NCBI GenBank assembly: GCA_964059195.1
Contig: CAXKWD010000007.1
Location: 60,946,705-61,010,704 of the forward strand
DNA: 64,000 bases
Source: Ectobius pallidus
Taxonomy: Eukaryota; Arthropoda; Insecta; Blattodea; Ectobiidae
Direction: 5' to 3'
Under the pieces are notes generated by a model that ran no database searches, was not told the DNA's origin, and saw nothing but the letters and a program-made list of their open reading frames with translations. Shown one piece after another: positions 11,525 to 23,352 of the stretch (positions within the stretch are counted from its first letter, which is position 1; every line of letters starts with the position of its first letter). The position numbers were made by a program, and so were the translations under genes.

Positions 11525-12115
11525 TACAGGCGGTGGTTTCGTACTTAGGGAGGCATGAATTGTAAAGATATGAAAGAATTTTTCGAAAGTCATGACATGG
11601 TATCGATTGCAATAGGTCGAAATCTACCTAAAAATAGGACTTTTCCAGTAGTGGGTTGAGGAAGACCCCAATTGCTCAACTGATGGTCGAGTAAGTTTCT
11701 GCCAAGCCTGTCAAAAACAAGCAAGTAAACATAGCTATCTTTCATTTTATCTACCAAACTTGTTTTTACTAACATGCATATCCGGTTCAAATGAAGTCAT
11801 TTTTCATGTACACATTATTATTTTTTAATTATTGCCATCTTCTTAGTGTTCGTTCATTGAATTACAGACTTTTAATTAAAATACTATAAAAGAAAGAATA
11901 ATTGTATCATTAAACGGTAAACATCCAATTGTTTATGCTATTTTTCGAGTGCCGATATAAGGCGCTAGATCTAAAAATACTAGAATAACTGTGTCAAAAA
12001 TACAATACAATTTTCAGTGTTAATATTAGTGTGTTATTATGATGGCTAAAATTGTTTGTTTAAAACCTAAAAAGGGCTATTCCACGAAAATAAAAGGCTA
12101 AAAATCCGGGCCCTA
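9882..12115 (-). mobile_element. hAT-like element (2.2 kb) with nested MITE
   Basis: The ends are TAGGGCCTGGATTT and AAATCCGGGCCCTA. The flanking octamers are GTTACAAC (9874-9881) and GTTATAAC (12116-12123), one mismatch apart. The termini are related to, but distinct from, the AGGGACYGGATT family at 1153. The minus strand has a possible start MPRLKKKSATQRQKIKPK near 11027 but no long transposase frame. It contains a homopolymer T run (about 11493-11523), an (AT)n run at 11477-11489 and the MITE 10129-10594. Confidence 0.75.
10129..10594. mobile_element. pogo/Tigger-like MITE
   Basis: The terminal inverted repeat is CAGTGAACTCTCGATAATTT with GGAC on the left, and TATCGAGAGTTCACTG on the right. 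It is flanked by TA (10127-10128 and 10595-10596). The TIR is characteristic of pogo/Tigger elements of the Tc1-mariner superfamily. It is nested in the hAT-like element 9882-12115. Confidence 0.85.
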
Positions 12116-12122
12116 GTTATAA

Positions 12123-12597
12123 CTAGCTTAAAAGACTACTCATTGCCTGGGTTTTGTATTTTGTAATTCAAAATTAACTTATGAAGAACTTCCGACTTTC
12201 AAACTCTATATCCTTATATAATTTGTATGTAGAATTTGAAATGTGGTAGGACAACTTATCACACTCAAACTATTCCGTCAGAAAACGCTAGATATAGCTT
12301 ATTATGGCTCATAGAGGATGTTGAATGTTGCATTCAGTTGCTTCCACACATCATGCCTGGGAGGGGTTGAAATAAGAAGGAACTGAAATTCCAGTTACAT
12401 AAGATTGTATTGTCTTTACAGAAAATTTTATTTCTCACTCTCATGTTACCACACAACCATTTCGGGGTTGAAATAAAAAAGAAATTCAATATCACTTTCA
12501 TACTTTCCTCCTCAAACCTTGAACATAAACTGTGGGCATAGGACTGAAAATGTTCCATCCTGTTTTGTCGTCTTTTAGATGCTTAGGGCCTATGATA
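12123..12597. repeat. interspersed repeat, copy 1 of an inverted pair
   Basis: The sequence from CTAGCTTAAAAGAC to GGGCCTATG matches 21888-22350 in reverse complement over almost its whole length, with moderate divergence. The element class is not known. Confidence 0.7.
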
Positions 12598-13489
12598 AAC
12601 ATCCCTCTTTCTCAACTAATACAAAGCCTACAGCTATGAATAACTAGAGATAGGAATTTTTCGGTGTTTTCAAACCAAAGAAAGCGGTACTTTGAAATGT
12701 GAAGTTCGGTGGTTTCAATTGAACTTTTTGGTACTTTCAAAACTATAGCAGATTCACGGGAGAGCATACCTTTTATGTGCTTAAACCATCCAATCAAATT
12801 AACTTATACACATTTAAACCCAATCAACACACAATATTTACAAAAGGCTAAATAATACACATTTAAACTCGATCAAGACACAATATTTACAAGGCTAAGT
12901 AAAGTTTATCTTTCAAAGAACATCTCACTAAAAAGTTCAACGTTCTCTTGTGAGAAACGATGGCGCCTGTCACTCAATACACTAGTGTATGCAGAAAAAA
13001 ATCTTTCGCAGTCTCCATTTGCACACGGCATCCACACAGATTTCAAGGCACTTTCTGCAAACTGGAGAACTGAACACAACAATCCTTGCAGCACTTGGAC
13101 AATATCAAACATCTTCTTTTCAGCCAGCTGTTTCTTCACACAAGTTTGCAGTTCCTTGTACCCTCACATTACAACGTCATCCTCCAACTCCGAGCATAAG
13201 CTTATTTTCTTGACTTTCTTTGCAAGTTCCATATTGACATCTGTCTGCACAATTTCAGAAGGGTGAAAAATGCTAACAGCCTTGTAAAATTTGTTAGCAG
13301 GATCAGAAGCCCTCAAGTTAATTAATTTGGTCAAAGCATGGGAAGCTGCATTCATCAGCAGTGAATTTACTTTACCTTTGGTGACAGTACTTCCACAACC
13401 CTCTAACAACTCTGCAGTTCTGTCACCATAACTTCCAGAAGAAGCAAGTTCGAGAGATTGCTGAACTCTCCGAAGATGTCCATCTAGAG

Positions 13490-13995
13490 CAGATATGGGC
13501 AACCTTTGGAAAGATGCGGGCTAAATTTTACGATATTTATGAAGATAATAGGTAGTAGTGAAAAAATAATCATGATACGGTTTTTTATATTTATAAAATA
13601 TAATGTTAAAGATACATGAATGAGAACAATATGGAACTGATTGGGCATTTACTTACAAAAAGCAGAAATTAAATAGATGCTTGAGCTTGAACTTGAGAAA
13701 CAAGATATCAATGTTCGCATCAATCCCACTAATACACAAGCGCAGAGTGTTTTCAAAATTTTCATCTGTAAGTCTGGGTCGATACTTTGATTTAGGCCTA
13801 TTGCAGCATTTTTCTAGCGCTGATCAGAAGGAATACCCTCGTAGTTCAGGCTTTTGTTTTCCCCCTCTCACTCTCTAGTTGGCGAGAACCGAAAATATTT
13901 ACTTTTCGGAACGCGATTTTAAAATGTTCCGCGGGCCGGATCAAAAGTCGGGGCGGGCCACATCCGGCCCGCGGGCCGGGCGTTGCCCATATATG
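13490..13995. mobile_element. hAT MITE inside the hAT transposase gene
   Basis: The ends are CAGATATGGGCAAC and GTTGCCCATATATG. The 8-bp duplication ATCTAGAG is exact at 13482-13489 and 13996-14003. The right part is GC-rich (GGGCCGGATC... CCGGCCCGCGGGCC), a pattern seen in hAT-Charlie-type elements. Confidence 0.87.
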
Positions 13996-14565
13996 ATCTA
14001 GAGTATGGACAGTTGGATATGATTGCCCTTCTAAAGAGGTTATCAATTCTGTGATATTTCTGCAGAGATCTCTCACAAATGTGGCCAGAATTTCTATTTG
14101 ATGAAGCTCGTCCTCTGATATGCTGTGGAGAAAATCAATACCAGCGTTGTCAGAACCCACTATATCATTCATGAACATTACTATGTCCATCACATGTTCT
14201 GCAAGGTAGGAAACTGACTCATACCATGAGTTCCATCTTGTTAGCACTGGTTGTGGAAACAATGGCTGATCGGGGTATTTTTCATCCAGGAACTTTCTAA
14301 ACAGATGCTTCCTGTTTCTTGTGTTAAGAAACACCTTTTTCACTTTAGATACTGCTTTTTGCTGCAGGGGAAGCTGTTTTCCAAGGTCATTCAGCACCAT
14401 ATTCAGTTTATGAGCCCAACACTGCAAGTAAGGATGCTGTCAGACATCAAATTACTCAATGTGTCAAAACACTTCACCATGTAGCGGGCAGAGTCTGAAA
14501 CCAGGGCCATCACATTGTCGAACAATATTTTGTATTTCTTCATTGTGTCAAAAATTGCTCTGGAG

Positions 14566-14838
14566 TAGCGTTTCTCAACCTTTTTGAACCCGAGGACCTC
14601 TAAAATGTCTAAAAAATGTTACAGACCCCTAATTTTACATCCCATTTTTAAAAGAAGGCCTATATTCTTAATATTTGGGGTATTAATTATAGGTCATTAT
14701 AACGAAATACCTATGTGAAAAAATTGTACTTCTTTACTTTCCACTTGCTTTATGATATTTTTTAATTATGCCTGCTGACCACCTGCACCATCTTCGCGGA
14801 CCACCAATGGTCCGCGGACCATAGGCTGAGAAACGCTG
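14566..14838. mobile_element. hAT MITE, family 'AGCGTTTCTCAACC', copy 1
   Basis: TIRs are TAGCGTTTCTCAACCT and AGGCTGAGAAACGCTG. The duplication CTCTGGAG is exact at 14558-14565 and 14839-14846. It is about 85-90% similar by eye to 18895-19142. It interrupts the hAT transposase, whose frame rejoins exactly if it is removed. Confidence 0.9.
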
Positions 14839-16534
14839 CTCTGGAGCATGATTTGGCATCTCCTGATTGCAAAGTATGGACATCAGCAACAAAAATATCT
14901 GAAGTGTCGCCAGCATCAAGAATTTTCAACAGAATGACGAAAACACATTCCCCTCTCTTATCTGTGGTTTCGTCACAAAACACAATGACAGGCTTGACAA
15001 TGAGACGGGTCTTTAATTCAGCCTCTCTATCGTTTTTGATCTGTGGAATGTACTTCTCCCTCAGTACTTGTGTACACGGAATATCACCAGCACCTGAAAC
15101 AAAGTTACGGTTGTATAGTGCATATTTTGGTAGCAAGATTTGCTAATTCCCATTAAAAGTGTTTCGATATCCCGCTATAATCTTACGTAGCTATCAATTA
15201 TACAACTTTTTAGACTTATATTTAATTGTGAACTTATTTTAACATAACTTACCCTCTATAAACTCATTCATAAATGACTTAATATGTTCATTCTCCAGCT
15301 TATAAAGGGGAATATTTGCTTTGAGGATAGTCTCTGTAATACGCTTCCCAAAATGTTCAGCTTTCAATTTCTTCTTGGCAACACTTTTTGAGTAAGATGC
15401 AATGGATGTCTGCAGCTTTGAAGTCTCTCCACCCTAATAAAACAATTTATTCACCATGCATTAGGCCTATATCAACTATATAGGGCAAAAACTATTATTA
15501 CTATTATTATTACACTGTACAAGAATACCAATAGCAGTAAGAGGTCTACAGTAATAAACGTAATATATTTACAAAACTAACCTTTTTGTAAGAAGTGGCA
15601 GCTGATACATGTTTTGAAGATTTCAAATGTTTTTCTATGGAGTCTTTCCTCTCCCAAGATACCTGGCAATTGCAGAACTTGCACATAACTGTGCTTCTAT
15701 CAGTGGAATAAAATCCATCTTTCTGACATTGGAAAGCCCTATCCTTCGCGCTTAGTTTGTTATTTGGCATCTTAAGGCCTAGTTAAATTTACTTTTCGAC
15801 AATTTCCACAGAAACAATCACAACAAACCCGTGAGGTCTTATCATAAAACAAAACCAAAACGGCGCCAAACTCCAAAGAGAACTAAATATGTCATACTAA
15901 TACCAATTGAATTCTAATAATCGATACAGATCCAATGAGCTTGTAAAAGTACAATACAAAGTTATTTTTCATACTGAAGGTTGATCGTGACGTCTTGCGG
16001 TAACTTTCGATACTAATCGAATCCTAATAATCGATAAAAGTCCAAAGAGGTGTAAAAACACAATATGAAGGTACCGTATTGGCCCGAATATAAGGCGATG
16101 TTTTTTCCCTCAAAATGTGCTTATAAAAACTATACTCGTCTTATACGCGGAGCCTTACATTTTCAATAACTCTCCATTCATGAATGCAGCTGAGCAGCGG
16201 GAATCCCCACGCGATGACGTGCATCCTAGCCAAGGTCAAAGTCATGCGGAAATACAGCGAACTTGACCGAACTTTATTTTTCCTGAATTCGTGTTTCTCC
16301 TTGTACTGCCGTGTACTGCACTGCTTGCTTGGCATCTCGCGTGATTTGTTTGATCACCTTAATGGCGGACCATGTGGAAAAGAGAGCATCTTTATTATCT
16401 CAGTGCGTAAATAAAGGCAAGAGAAGAAGTTACGACATTAACTTAAAAATTCCGTTTTATGTGAAGCAAAATGTACTAATAAGCTATTTTATTTATTTTT
16501 TCGAAATTACCCTTCAAAAATTCAAGGTCGTCTT

Positions 16535-17430
16535 ATTATAATAATAATAATTATTTTTTAAAATGTTTTCTTAATCTTTAATGTTTTCTTGTAATGTAAA
16601 TGTAATTGATACCACTGCCACCGGGCAGAGCCCAATTGAGGACCGTTTTTTCAAAACTCGCTTTAGGCAAAAAACAAAATTTTACAGGAATCAAATTATT
16701 TTAATTAACATGCAAGGTCAAAGGTAAAAATTGTTTACAATCAGCAATTTTCATACAGTTGTGAACATATTTTAGGATAGTCTTTGCACATACATAACAT
16801 TATTGATAGTTTGTCACCTGCTGGGAATAGAAAAACAGCTTTCTTTTTCAAAACTAGCTTTATGCTCACACTAAATCAGTGATACCTCATTATTAAATGC
16901 TTGTTTTTTTACATTAAACTTTTAAAATGATACTTCTTTTTCTCTTCTACACAACTTCATGGGTCTCTTCATCCTCATAATTTCTCCGTGAGCTGTCATG
17001 ATCTTCCTCACCACAATAATATGCCTTGCAATCTACCGCCAAACAAAACAATTCCAGGAATGCCATAACATAGTCAGAAAAATACCTTTTCTGACCTATT
17101 CCAGGAGTGCCACAACACAGTGAAAGAAATGCTTGCTCTGACATCTCTCGTGCACTAAACAAATTATGAGCATAAAGCGAGTTTTGAAAAGACCACTACA
17201 TATGCATAAAGCGAGTTTTGCAAAAACAAGCTGTATTCTCTGTGCTATAACTTTGGAATAAAGCAATTTTTTCTAAACCCGGCTGTATAGGCTTTTAGAG
17301 GATGCTAAACAGTATGTGTTAACACAGTAAAACTATTTTTAAAAAAATGCATAAAGCGAATTTTGAAAAAACGGTTCTCAATTGCAGTGTGAATAAATAA
17401 ATACATACATACGTACATACATATACGAGG
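16535..17430 (+). mobile_element. LINE 3' tail, interrupted
   Basis: The sequence CTGCCACCGGGCAGAGCCCAATTG, then GAATAAATAAATACATACAT after the nested element, matches the 3' end of the LINE at 43905-45912 (CTGCCACCGGGTAGTAACCC... ACATAC repeats). It is therefore a strongly 5'-truncated copy. Possible target duplication: GTCGTCTTATTATA versus GCCGTATTATATT. Confidence 0.7.
16639..17378. mobile_element. 740-bp TIR element with subterminal repeats
   Basis: The TIR is AGGACCGTTTTTTCAAAACT with CGCTTTA following, and the right end is TTTTGAAAAAACGGTTCT. CAATTG flanks both ends (16633-16638, 17379-17384); the real duplication could be AATT or CAATTG. The motif ATAAAGCGAGTTTTG recurs near 17170, 17197 and 17350. 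Superfamily not assigned. A minus-strand frame at 17162-16947 is not recognisable. Confidence 0.7.
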
Positions 17431-17722
17431 CCGTATTATATTCAGGTCAATATGGTACTTTAGCATTCAGTAAATGTTCAATAACTTTTGTTTTCGGCCT
17501 CTTTCTCGCAAAAAAGTAAAAATTTGTGCCAAAATCGCATTTTAAAGTAAAAATTTGCACCAAAATCGCATTTTCATGCAAAATTTGCATCAATTCGCGA
17601 GTACAAAAAACATTTTTCAGGGTACTGTTGTGTGTATTGAAGCTGGTTATAATTCCTAATACAGTTCTTAATAAAAATCATTAAATTTCTGATTGCGAAA
17701 AATTCCTATCCCTATGAATAAC

Positions 17723-18886
17723 GTATCAGTGGATAGGATTTTTTTACCAACAGCATACTCGTTGGTACACACTCAGGCTGAGAAAACTGGATTAAGTTGA
17801 CTGCAACACGACCTCTTATTCTACATAAAAAATGAAGTGAGAAAATGATATTTCCCATGGCGAGTGTAGAGAAAGTTGTGTCACTGCATCACATTGTGCT
17901 TTATTTTCGTAGATTTCATTCTTCATTAATTATTTTCACCAATGTATTACATTGATACCATCAGCATTGGTTAAAACCTAGTATTTTGTAGTTCCCAAGG
18001 CCCTATGTGAACACCGTAAACAATACACTGTTGTCATGAGAACTGAATTACATTTTTATTAATTCAGTATAATATTCTCAGAAATTATATTAATTTTCAA
18101 GGGAAGAAGTGGTTTGTTTGAATTTTAATGTTGACCGCATCACTTTTCCAGGTTATAGTGGGTATGTTTCGTGCACATTGGTCAAGAAATGTAGATTCAT
18201 GTAGGGAATACATACCCACATACTCACATGTCCACACACACTCGATTCTGTATATTAGGTACATATTGTTCCCTGTATTACATATTAATATCCATTCTTG
18301 CAATACATGTATTTAATTTTGTTGTTATACTGATAGTGTATATATTTTTCATTCTCTCAAAGATTTTGTAATTCAAGTATTATATCATATATTAGAACTC
18401 GTCAGAAAACAGTGACCTTAAGAATTAAAAAATAGGTTAGGAGGCTTATGAAATATCTTGGTTTGGCTATTTCCTTACGGATTAGAGGGAAATAATATAG
18501 CAAATGCTAATGAAAATAGAAGAATCAAAAGAAAATCAGGTTTTTTTGTTTGTTTGTTTGTTAGTTTTTGTTTCTTGTTTTGTTTCTTTTTGTTGTTGTT
18601 GGATTAGATAAGATATCAAACTGTTATGGCAAACATAGGCATCAGCATTTCAATTGGACGGAACATATATAGGAACAATGCTATGAAAATTGTTACAAAG
18701 CTTTACATCTATTCCTCTTCAAGTATGAATTGCAGATGTGTATTCATAAAAAGATATTTGAAATTTAAGAGTCGTGCTTCAGTAGGGCTGTACAGACCAG
18801 AAGCTGAAATTTCCTGCTGTATTACTAAAGTGATTTTCCATGAGAGTTAAGCAGTGCAGGTGAAACTTAATATGTTTATGACATTC
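17723..18886. other. intronic sequence, low-complexity GTTT/TTG run
   Basis: The piece 17960-18100 weakly resembles the interior of the HINE-like family (see 49800-50318). A GTTT/TTG-rich run lies at 18541-18602. Nothing else was recognised. Confidence 0.4.
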
Positions 18887-18894
18887 CTGTAAGA

Positions 18895-19142
18895 TAGCGT
18901 TTCTCAACCTTTTTGAACCCGAGGACCTCTAAAATATCTAAAAAAAATTATGGACCCCAAATTTTACATCCCATTTTTAAAAGAAGACCTATATTCTTAA
19001 TATTTGGGGTATTAATTATAGGTCATTTTTTATCGAAATATGTGAAAAATTTTACTTCTTTACTTTCCACTTGCTTTATGATATTTTTTTATTATCTCTG
19101 CGGACCACCAGTGGTCCGCAGACCATAGGTTGAGAAACGCTG
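18895..19142. mobile_element. hAT MITE, family 'AGCGTTTCTCAACC', copy 2
   Basis: TIRs are TAGCGTTTCTCAACCT and AGGTTGAGAAACGCTG. The duplication CTGTAAGA is exact at 18887-18894 and 19143-19150. A GCGGACCACCAGTGGTCCGC palindrome lies near the right end. Confidence 0.9.
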
Positions 19143-19150
19143 CTGTAAGA

Positions 19151-20650
19151 GAACTCAAGTACAGAACTTTGCCACAGAAAGATGTTTTTAAAAGAATGCA
19201 TATTAGTGCTATATTGTGATAATAGTGGTAGCCATGATTGGTATCCAGAAATTATACGAATGGCGTTGAATTGATATTAGCTAGAAATAAGTTACAACTA
19301 AACTACCTATAAAATATCGAAACAATTACAAAAAAGTATAGATGGCGGCAGAAAATAAATATATACATTTTAAAGTATGGAACGGTTCTGTTAGACATTC
19401 ATGCTACATGTCAAGAGTAATGTGAAAATAATTCTTACCATCTCATTTCATCATATTGTATTCATGGAAAAGATGTGTTTTTTTTTTATTACTGGGTAGA
19501 AAATCTTGATATCATGAATTAGGTTCAACTAGCATTGTCGTTTTTACAAAGCTGGCTATCAATTTTGTAATGAAACAACACACCAGCATGGGAAAAAAAT
19601 GTATGTACTGTATATATGTCAAAGGAAAACTAGATACATTTGAAATTCAGCTTTGCTAGTTTCCACAGACTTTCCCTTCAATATTTTAGCATAGATCCTG
19701 GAAGGGAAGCTGCTTTTTAAACAATTTAAATACACTTAAACTAGGCAGCATTTTATTTGCAAAAAATCCTGAAAGGAAAAAGCTGACAGATGTTTCTAAG
19801 TATATCAGTGATAGCACCTTTTTTCTGCAAAAGAGAAATGCAGTGTGTAATTTGCAATGTGTGACTTCAATAACCTTGAAAACATCTGGCCCACAGCTAT
19901 TATGGACATTCTTTCCCTCTTTTATTTTTACACTATGTTACTTTTTTTCTTAAGTCATCTTATACTAGTATGCACTCAAAGAAAGAAGCCTTCTTACACT
20001 CATAACTGTCCAGGACTTAATTCCCGTCAGATCCAATCCACTGCTGACTCGCATTATGAAGGACTTGCTATTGTTAAATTCTACATTAATAAGCTCACTC
20101 TTCACATCCTTCAGCTGGTAATGAGATACGGTCAGACGCTTCCTAGTCCCTGTCACTCAAGTAGTGTGTGGTTGCTGTTTAGCATTAGCATAGAGTACAG
20201 ATTTGCTTCAGTTCCCTGGTCTCTATAAGTTTCCTTTGATTTGTCTTCAGTAACAATTACAAAATAAGAATGATTACAAAGTAAAACGTAAGTAGATCTC
20301 ACTTCTGAGCAAGGGCTAGCAGAAACTATGGACCTGAAAAGTTTGAATGAATTAGAGGAAAGTGGCATAAAATTATTAGTCACAGTGGGTTAAAAATCAG
20401 AATTATTTGGTTGTGGCAGTTTTTCATTCTAAACCAGCTTAAAACCCATAGTGCACAATTACATAAGATTCATAATGTAATTTAATATGTGCAGAGTGAA
20501 TTGATATTTTGCACAATAACAAAATATGGCTTTTAAGTACTTAATTATATATATGTGACTATTTATTGTACATTTTAATCTTATGATTAATCTCATCATT
20601 TTATCATATAGTTTTTAATTAAGTAAGACTATCTCTTTTAGTTTTATCTG
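19151..20650. other. intronic sequence, nothing recognised
   Basis: Several short frames are present, but none has codon structure or motifs that I recognise. Confidence 0.4.
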
Positions 20651-20659
20651 TACAATTTT

Positions 20660-20985
20660 CGGGAAAACCGAACTTTGCACCCCATGCGAGTCCCTCACTC
20701 CAACTCTCTAACTCCCTCCCCTAGCGGCGGCATTTGAACTACTAGTAGCGACGGTGGCGCCATCTCTTAATGAACTGATGAAACAGAAAAAATAATTTAT
20801 TTCTTCTTTATTCTCTTCTTCTTCTCTTCCTTTCCCATCTCCTTCCTCTCACCTCCTCTTCACCCTACCTACCTATTTGAGACCTATTCCTAATAGTAAA
20901 TTTTGGATCGACTGGGATTCAAACCCGGGACCCCTAGCATTATAGCTAGGAGTCTTGACCACTACGCTACGAGTGAATGTTGAGC
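20660..20985 (-). mobile_element. tRNA-derived SINE (minus strand)
   Basis: On the minus strand, CGTAGCGTAGTGGTCAAGAC resembles an A box region and GGGTTTGAATCCC a B box, 40 bp apart, as in tRNA-derived SINE heads. The body includes a TC-rich tract (20800-20870). The terminal duplication was not identified. It is not a functional tRNA because the acceptor arm and 3' side do not fold. Confidence 0.55.
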
Positions 20986-20989
20986 ACTG

Positions 20990-21887
20990 AAGGAAGCTTT
21001 CGTATATTAGAGTTATGTTCGGGGAATTTCATAAGTTTTAACGCAAGAATCACTTTTTATAAGTAGTGTTGGTACAAGGGAATTTTCCTGCATCAATTAA
21101 GCCACATTGTATGTTATAATACGGCGTTTTTTATAATTATGAAATATTATGTATGGTACAAGGGAATTTTTTGTATTGTGAAATAGCCTATTTTGTTGGA
21201 AGGGTCGATTTTATAATTGTGGAATTTTATGTGGAGGTGCAAGGGGCTTTCTTTATTGTGAAATATTAGGTGACATATCAATTGCAATTATGCATTACCG
21301 GCATTGAGCAACGGCTACATGCATGAAGGTATGTGTTGCGGGGAAGTGGAGCAGGCGGCACGCGGGAAGAAGCCGAGAGGGGTGGAAGCTGCCAGGCGAG
21401 TGGAGAGTGGAAAGGGGAGCAGCATGGGACGCAAAGTTCTATTATGCCCAATTTTCAAATAAATTACATGTGAAAATATAGACTTGCAGTATAGGTCAAA
21501 AAAAAAAAAAAAAAAAAAAAAAAACCATCACACAATAAATTATGTTCTTCAGTTCATTGATCTTTAGAATGAAATAGCAAATAAAATTCTGTATTTTCCT
21601 CAGAACAACGACACACAATATATGATATACAATAAAAAGAACAAATTATAAATACCCTGTCAGTTTTAATATCCTTATTGTAAAACGTAGTCCGCATTAC
21701 TTATATATTTATCCTGGCATCTTAATTTCAGTTGAGGGTATGAGACGAAAAATAGCACTTTTACATTTTACATTACTAGTTGAGAATTAAGGATGTTTAT
21801 ATGATAAAATACAAAATTTTGCAAAATCCTTTCTTAGTGTGCACTTACATTATGAACGAAGGTACTGTCAAAGTTCCAAGTTTCCAC
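20990..21887. other. intron with A-run microsatellite
   Basis: Direct repeats of GGTACAAGGGAATTTT occur near 21071 and 21154. A GC-rich patch lies at 21330-21430 and an A26 run at about 21500-21524. I cannot name an element. Confidence 0.4.
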
Positions 21888-22350
21888 CTATGCCCTAAGC
21901 ATGTAAAAGGAGACAAATTAGGATGAAATGTTTGCATCCAATATATTACATGTCCCAGGTTTTGGGGGAGGAAAGTATGAACGTGATATTGAATTTATTT
22001 TTTATTTCAGCCCCGAAACGGTTGTATGGTATCATGAGAGTGAGAAATAAAATATTCCGTAAAGACAATAAAATTTTATGTTACCAAAATTTCTGTTTCT
22101 TATTTCAACCCCTACCAGGAATGGTGTGTAGAAGCCATGAGGTGCAAAATCCTACATTATCTATGAGCCATAAAAAAGTTATAACAATCATTTTCTGAGG
22201 GAATAGTTTGAGTGTGATAAGTTGTTCTTCCTCTTTTCAAATTCTAAATACCCACATAAGGATCTAGAGTTTGAAAACAGAAAGTCCTTCATAAGTTAAT
22301 TTCAAATTACAAAATACAAGATCTGAGCGACGCCAGGTTTTTTAAGCTAG
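21888..22350. repeat. interspersed repeat, copy 2 of an inverted pair
   Basis: Reverse complement of 12123-12597 over nearly the full length (for example GGAGGAAAGTATGAACGTGA against its complement near 12485-12510). Confidence 0.7.
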
Positions 22351-22394
22351 TCCATTCATGAAATTCCAAAGCCCTTACAAAATAGTATGTAATA

Positions 22395-23352
22395 CAGTGG
22401 AATCTCATTAGCACATTCTTCATTACCATGTTTTCCCGCATAGGACAGTTTTTGGAAGTCCCAATCTTGCTAATTACATGTTTGAAAGTTCCTTTAGCAC
22501 ATTTTGGTTGCACGCTTAGTTTGTTCATATTTGGCCGTCAACCATATGTTCCAAAAAACAAATCTTGTTTGTGCATCTGATCACGTAATCTCGATGTCAG
22601 AATTTTTGTGCTCTCTGCTCTGTGGGATTAACTGTTGACAATTTGGTCCTCTATATTTGCTTCTCATTGGTCATTTTGATGTGGCGAAGATTCTCCAGTA
22701 TCAGCAGTTTAGCCACCGTTTTTTGTCATGATAATTTTGTTATCTTCTCCAAATGATGAATTGTTTTAAATTTCTATGGTTCATGTGGTGTAGAGAAAAT
22801 AATTAGACATGTTAGAAGAAAAGTGGATCGTGCTTCTCACATGGATTTTGGATCGCATTCCATTAACTATTTTTGGCTGTGAACAAGGCTTTGTTTACTG
22901 AACATCTCAGCACATGTGAAATTTTACACAATTTCACTTTCAATTATTTTATGTTTGTTAAGAAATTATGGAATGCAGCTTGTTTCATGTTTGATATTTC
23001 AGAATAAAATGGATACCTTTTTTGTGAATTTCATCACTTTTTCATTGCATATGGCTCCCATACAGTCCTTCAGTATTAGCATGTTTTGTTTAATTTTTCA
23101 TAATAAAATTATTAGACCTGTGTATTCATTTATGTAATGTAAATCTGTCGTAATTAATGTCTTAGCATAGAAGCTCTTGTGTGTCATTGTGAGTAATTCT
23201 GAGCCATTTGGATGCCCTTGTGGGTGGTACTGAGCAACTTAAAAACATCTACATATATCCTTTGATTTTATAAAATTGTCAGTAGTATGTTTTCCCATAT
23301 AAGACTTCTATTTTTTCGTTCCCTAGAAAAACGTGTTAACGAGGTTCCACTA
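22395..23352 (+). mobile_element. pogo-like element next to exon B, copy 1
   Basis: The left TIR is CAGTGGAATCTCATTAGCAC and the right end is GTTAACGAGGTTCCACTA. Both are flanked by TA (22393-22394, 23353-23354). It is the same family as 34543-36428 but in the opposite orientation. It ends 77 bp before nsl1 exon B. Confidence 0.82.

Larger units (their letters stand above)
12906..15770 (-). pseudogene. hAT transposase gene with introns, nearly complete
   Basis: Exon 1 (15770-15582) starts MPNNKLSAKDRAFQCQKDGF and has a zinc-finger pattern C-F-C-N-C...H-L-K-S-S-K-H. Its donor is GTTAGT. Exon 2 (15433-15253) encodes GGETSKLQTSIASYSKSV to NEFIE and ends at GTAAGT. Exon 3 starts at 15093 and joins in phase (GAGDIPCTQVLREKYIP). 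It contains VIVFCDETTDKRGE (catalytic Asp region) and, after the MITE at 14566-14838, AIFDTMKKYKILFDNVMALV. A frameshift near 14435 is followed by QCWAHKLNMVLNDLGKQLP and FPQPVLTRWNSWYESV. The MITE at 13490-13995 interrupts between PTVHTLD and GHLRRVQQSLE. The C-terminus has a stop near 13164 and the dimerisation block NGDCERFFSAYTSVLSDRRH, ending SEMFFER. One frameshift, one stop and two insertions inactivate it. Confidence 0.82.
16074..17455. mobile_element. pogo/Tigger-like element split by a LINE tail
   Basis: The left TIR is CCGTATTGGCCCGAATATAA. The diverged right end TATTCAGGTCAATATGG lies at 17439-17455. TA flanks both ends (16072-16073, 17456-17457). Within it, MADHVEKRASLLSQ at about 16363 looks like the start of a transposase fragment. 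LINE-tail sequence starts near 16535 and ends near 17429. Confidence 0.65.
12645..17714 (-). mobile_element. 5.07-kb hAT transposon with spliced transposase gene
   Basis: The termini TAGAGATAGGAATTTTTCG (left) and CGAAAAATTCCTATCCCTA (right) are flanked by exact TGAATAAC at 12637-12644 and 17715-17722. The transposase gene occupies 15770-12906 on the minus strand. At least four later insertions lie inside: 13490-13995, 14566-14838, 16074-17455, and a LINE tail plus a TIR element within the last. Removing them gives an element of about 2.9 kb, a normal hAT size. Repeats of AAATTTGCACCAAAATCGCA near 17520-17575 look like subterminal transposase-binding repeats (inference). Confidence 0.88.

Noticed and set aside
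19857..20228. 123-codon open frame
   Set aside because: No family resemblance, no splice context fitting nsl1, and competing frames on the other strand. Chance is likely.
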